NCBI RefSeq assembly: GCF_000485595.1
Contig: NW_014577288.1
Location: 19,539 to 39,608 of the forward strand
Length of the DNA: 20,070 nucleotides
Direction of reading: 5' to 3'
Origin: Priapulus caudatus
Taxonomy: Eukaryota > Priapulida > Priapulimorpha > Priapulimorphida > Priapulidae
Below are positions 17,279-20,070 of the stretch, in pieces (positions within the stretch are counted from its first letter, which is position 1; every line of letters begins with the position of its first letter). Under the pieces are notes generated by a model. It had not been told where the DNA came from. It worked only from the letters and a program-made list of their open reading frames with translations, and ran no database searches. The translations under genes and the position numbers were made by a program.

Positions 17279-17490
17279 TACACGACTGAGTTTGTCATGC
17301 GCATATTAAAAAGAACGAGCGTTAAACGGTGAGGGCGGTCTACCCCCCGCCAAAGCCAGCGCCACCTCGAACTCGGAACCTCGCGGCTAAGCCTAATGAA
17401 TGAACGGAGACTGAGAGCACGTCCCCGCGGGCCGCGCCGCGCCTCCTTCAACACCCCCCCGCCGCGCCCTTGAGCCCCTCGACTGGCCGT
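17279..17490. other. GC-rich, CpG-rich patch without a clear gene
   Basis: The segment around 17330-17480 is rich in CCGCGGGCC and CCGCGCC. CCTCGAACTCGGAACCTCGC at 17364-17383 recalls the T-arm end of a tRNA-type SINE read in reverse, but no matching A box was found. No frame is convincingly coding. Confidence 0.3.
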
Positions 17491-17705
17491 GCCAGCTGAA
17501 CAAAACACACAACACAAAAAATACCAAAACAAACTGCTCGAGAACAAACAAAAAACACAAAGACAAGACATGGCAAGGAGAATACACACCACACCAAAAC
17601 AACAGACACAAACACCAAACAGTTCAAACACAATAACACAAGGACTACACACAAACATATCAGCACAGAAAACATAATCACCAAAACTACACCAAAAACA
17701 ATATT
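17491..17705. repeat. A/C-rich low-complexity DNA
   Basis: ACACAA, CCAAAAC and ACAAACA phrases dominate and there is very little G or T on the plus strand. The Cys/Val/Phe-rich minus frames are composition artefacts. Confidence 0.8.
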
Positions 17706-18704
17706 TATATCTATTACGACGGACAGCTAGCACCGATACGCCTTATATTCCCCGTCGAACGGGTCTTTGTTCCGAAAGGGCGGAACCGGCGCAGCGAACA
17801 CGCCTGCATTGTATGTACACATCCATGAGGCTCTTGTTATTGCGGTTAGCGGGGGGAATGGCTAGTGAGCCCCATTGGTAAATTTAGAGTGCGGCCAAAT
17901 GCGTTTGCGTATTGCGTTTTGGCCGGTCGTGTGTGAAAATGTCGAGCCATGAAATATTCGATGTGGTGTTTACACGGGCTAATCGATAGAACGCAGACCA
18001 CAGAAAACGGATGTATGGTGTAAACATGTCGATAACAGGCACGCGCGTTGAATAGTGTCAAGAGCTAATAATACGCTTAGGTATACTATTTACCTTAGGC
18101 ATTATATATCCTTAGGTTTATCATACACAATTAGGTATATACTCAGGGGCGCGGCCACACGCGCCCTAAGCCGGCTGAGACGCACACTAACGTGACCGCC
18201 CGGAGTAGGCCGGTCTTTCATCACTACCGGCAGCGCTTAAAAAGTTATATACCACATTTGTTATTAGGATATATCCTTAGGTTTGAATATGCCCTATACT
18301 TAAGGCAATTAGGTCAGGCCCTCTTGGTCAGCTAGTGGATAGTTATTGCAGGAATCGCGGGACAAACAAAGGCTAGGCGGCCACCGTCAAGCGTAGGTTC
18401 TAACACTGGTCTTCAAAGCGTAGTGCTAACGGAACACATGTATACTCACACCCGTGAAAATCCTAAGAGCAAAGAAAAACGGTGCGCCTAAAATATTCCA
18501 TGCGTTGAATATATCGCCGCGTGACTTGTCTTCCGGCCATCGTCCTTAAAGCTCTTCTCCTCGTCATATCGCTGTCATTCTCGCCCGCATAGCTGTCTGC
18601 CCCATTAACATACAGTGTTGCTGTACCAGGAGATTAGATTTGCTTGACCGAGAGTACAAAGGCCAGCCGAGCAGGGCTGTTAGTCAACGCTGTAGAGGGT
18701 CTAT
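17706..18704. other. Intergenic, no gene seen; a 14-bp phrase repeated
   Basis: ATATCCTTAGGTTT occurs at about 18106 and 18270, in a neighbourhood rich in TTAGGTATA. A GGGCGCG...CGCGCCC hairpin lies at about 18147-18166. No protein-coding or RNA gene is supported in this kilobase. Confidence 0.45.
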
Positions 18705-18762
18705 GTCGCCACAGGTACTGCCGGAAACAGTACCCCTGGGTACGGTCCGGTATACTCCCTAA
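18705..18762 (-). repeat. GGTAC-rich dispersed repeat, inverted arm (left of telomeric tract)
   Basis: Read on the minus strand, it contains AGTATACCGGACCGTACCC, TTCCGGCAG and GGCGACATAGACC, in the same order as 18845-18905 on the plus strand. The two therefore form inverted arms around the CCCTAA tract. Confidence 0.65.
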
Positions 18763-18783
18763 CCCTAACGCCTAACCTGAACC

Positions 18784-18820
<37 letters not shown>

Positions 18821-18822
18821 GT
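18763..18822 (+). repeat. Interstitial telomere-like repeat (CCCTAA)n
   Basis: About eight CCCTAA hexamers occur, several in perfect register at 18780-18818, with a few variants (CGCCTAACCTG, one extra A). The complementary TTAGGG is the common animal telomere repeat. Its internal position between inverted arms argues against a true chromosome end. Confidence 0.9.
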
Positions 18823-18837
18823 ATCAAATAGTTAGCC

Positions 18838-18910
18838 AGGTAAGCGTTCCGGTATACCGAACCGTACGCCAGGTAGCGTTCCGGCAGACCCTGGGGGACA
18901 TAGCCTATGA
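18838..18910 (+). repeat. GGTAC-rich dispersed repeat, copy 2 (right of telomeric tract)
   Basis: This segment, with GGTATACCGAACCGTACGCC, then TTCCGGCAGACC and CTGGGGGACATAGCCTA, aligns with 7690-7760 and, inverted, with 18705-18762. It is non-coding. Confidence 0.7.
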
Positions 18911-19395
18911 AGCGTTAGGCACGCGCATGTGGTCAACTACGTTTAGGGCTGACCTGGAAAACATTGTGAGCGTGGTTGGCCTACGACCCCGATTACTCTA
19001 GCGCGGAAAGCTCTCTGGCTAGAAATCTGAACGCCCACATGATGACTTAGAATAAGTCTAATATAAATACAAATGTTCCAAAGGAGCTAATAATACTATT
19101 ATCAAGCTCTTGATCAGTTATATATCAGGGCTTAAGAAATGACAAATTTGTTATTAATTTATCCACTGGTTATATAAAATCACCGTTACCAATCGGGATT
19201 CACGCAGGGACGTGATTGTTGTATTGTATATGGCGTTATAGAGTCATCCTGGACCTCGGCTGCAAATACTGGCATGTTAATTAAGGCCATTCTTCAACGG
19301 ACAATGCACATGCATGTTCGTTCTTTTCATGAGTAACTGCGACGTAAACACCACACAAGGTGCGAGTAACTATAGGAGGAAAAGGACGTCTGCCA
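18911..19395. other. Intergenic, no feature seen
   Basis: Mixed AT-rich DNA. No open frame, repeat or RNA gene is supported. Confidence 0.45.
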
Positions 19396-19585
19396 CCCCC
19401 CCCCCTCCCCCCCGGGCCCCTCCTCGCGACGCGAGCGAGCGCTCACCCCCCAACTGCTCCTCAAGACCGAGTTGCGTTACCTACTACGTCGCCCAGCGGG
19501 CGCGAGCCGCGCAGCTCTACCGCCGCGCCGCGGTATCAGCGCCAGACCCGCTCGCGATCAGGCAGCAGTCAGCAGCACGCATAGT
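19396..19585 (+). other. CpG-rich patch, possible exon or island
   Basis: After a run of C (19396-19415), about 170 bp is GC- and CpG-rich. A plus-strand frame is open across it and reads CVTYYVAQRARAAQLYRRAA, then SAPDPLAIRQQSA. The start and end of this frame run into low-complexity DNA. It could be an exon of an unknown gene, a promoter CpG patch, or neither. No family is recognised. Confidence 0.25.
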
Positions 19586-19599
19586 GTACCGATGCAAGA

Positions 19600-19790
19600 T
19601 ACTACTAGCCGTACTACTGTCGCTAAACCAGCAGTACTATACTGAACTAACTATGTACTACTACACTACTACTGCTAGCTGCTCCTGCTACTGGCTACTA
19701 CTACTACTGCTACTACGTACTATTACTACTACTACTACTACTGCTAAATGCTACTGCTACTGCTACTGCTACTGCTGCTGTGTGCTGTTA
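19600..19790. repeat. CTA/CTG trinucleotide-rich tract
   Basis: Long runs of CTA, with ACTACTACT phases, pass into CTGCTACTG and then CTGCTGTG. The pattern is a compound trinucleotide repeat. The Tyr/Cys/Leu/Thr-rich frames over it are artefacts. Confidence 0.85.
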
Positions 19791-20017
19791 CTAGGTGAGG
19801 TACGCATGTGCGCGCTAGTTTAGTCGGTGGTGAGTCATCATCGCATTGGATGACAATTGCATCCAGCACACTCCGCTCGTCTCAAGCCGCAGCCACCTGA
19901 GAGCTTCATGAATCTGTACGGCGCCAGCTTCCGCCGTCTCTCTCCTCTCTTCCTCGCCGGCGTCAAGGCCACGCTATCGTAGACGTAACGTGTTGACTAT
20001 AAGGTGTCTGCGCGTGG

Positions 20018-20028
20018 ATTGTGTGTAT

Positions 20029-20060
<32 letters not shown>

Positions 20061-20070
20061 TGTGTTGTGT
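20018..20070. repeat. (GT)n microsatellite at window end
   Basis: GTGTGTATGTGTATG leads into an uninterrupted GT run and then TGTTGTGTTGTGT. It continues past the window edge. Confidence 0.95.

Noticed and set aside
17364-17383. tRNA-type SINE or tRNA gene on the minus strand
   Set aside because: Only a T-arm-like word is present; no A box, anticodon arm or tail could be found at the right distance.
18763-18822. True telomere or chromosome end
   Set aside because: The tract is short and bordered on both sides by ordinary and inverted-repeat DNA, so it is interstitial.

Overview
This window looks like nuclear DNA from a multicellular animal, most likely an invertebrate. It holds pieces of two animal-type membrane protein genes, both on the minus strand. 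The rest is low-coding sequence full of minisatellites, microsatellites, a short inverted-repeat element and TTAGGG-type telomere-like repeats. There are no operons, ribosome-binding sites or prokaryotic gene packing. The exact taxon cannot be told from the sequence alone.

Layout. Positions 1-1755 are a repeat element made of a promoter-like leader plus three ~540-bp units. Each unit carries two GCGCATGCGC-type palindromes. A second, direct-orientation copy with an additional unit lies at 12598-15075. Next to the left copy, a 219-bp segment bounded by 40-bp direct repeats abuts a fragment of a TMEM175-like lysosomal cation channel gene (1985-2761, minus). That fragment holds the first channel repeat, the linker and the first helix of the second repeat, with several single-base frame breaks. 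An 18-bp minisatellite follows (2838-3165). Positions 3166-6510 are mostly featureless: short tandem repeats, a CT tract, one possible two-helix terminal exon (4964-5203, minus) and one undecided coding-like patch (4383-4824, minus).

Positions 6512-7360 hold a 33-bp minisatellite, then a palindromic arrangement in which C-rich and G-rich copies of the same short repeat flank a long polypyrimidine tract. Positions 8225-8815 are a 21-bp minisatellite with TGACGTCA and CAGCTG in the unit. It runs in frame into the 3' end of an open aminergic-type GPCR exon (8707-9543, minus) that encodes helices 1-5 only. After a polypurine GAA tract, AT-rich DNA and a 74-bp satellite with a tRNA D-arm-like core comes the right array, then a two-copy 95-bp repeat, a 228-bp foldback element (MITE), CA/AC-rich DNA, a telomere-like tract between inverted arms, a CpG-rich patch, a CTA/CTG tract and a terminal GT run.

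The two recognised genes have no visible functional link. The main structure is the repeat system. Two long direct repeats, each with its own promoter-like leader and 6-8 evenly placed palindromes, flank about 10.8 kb that contains both gene fragments.
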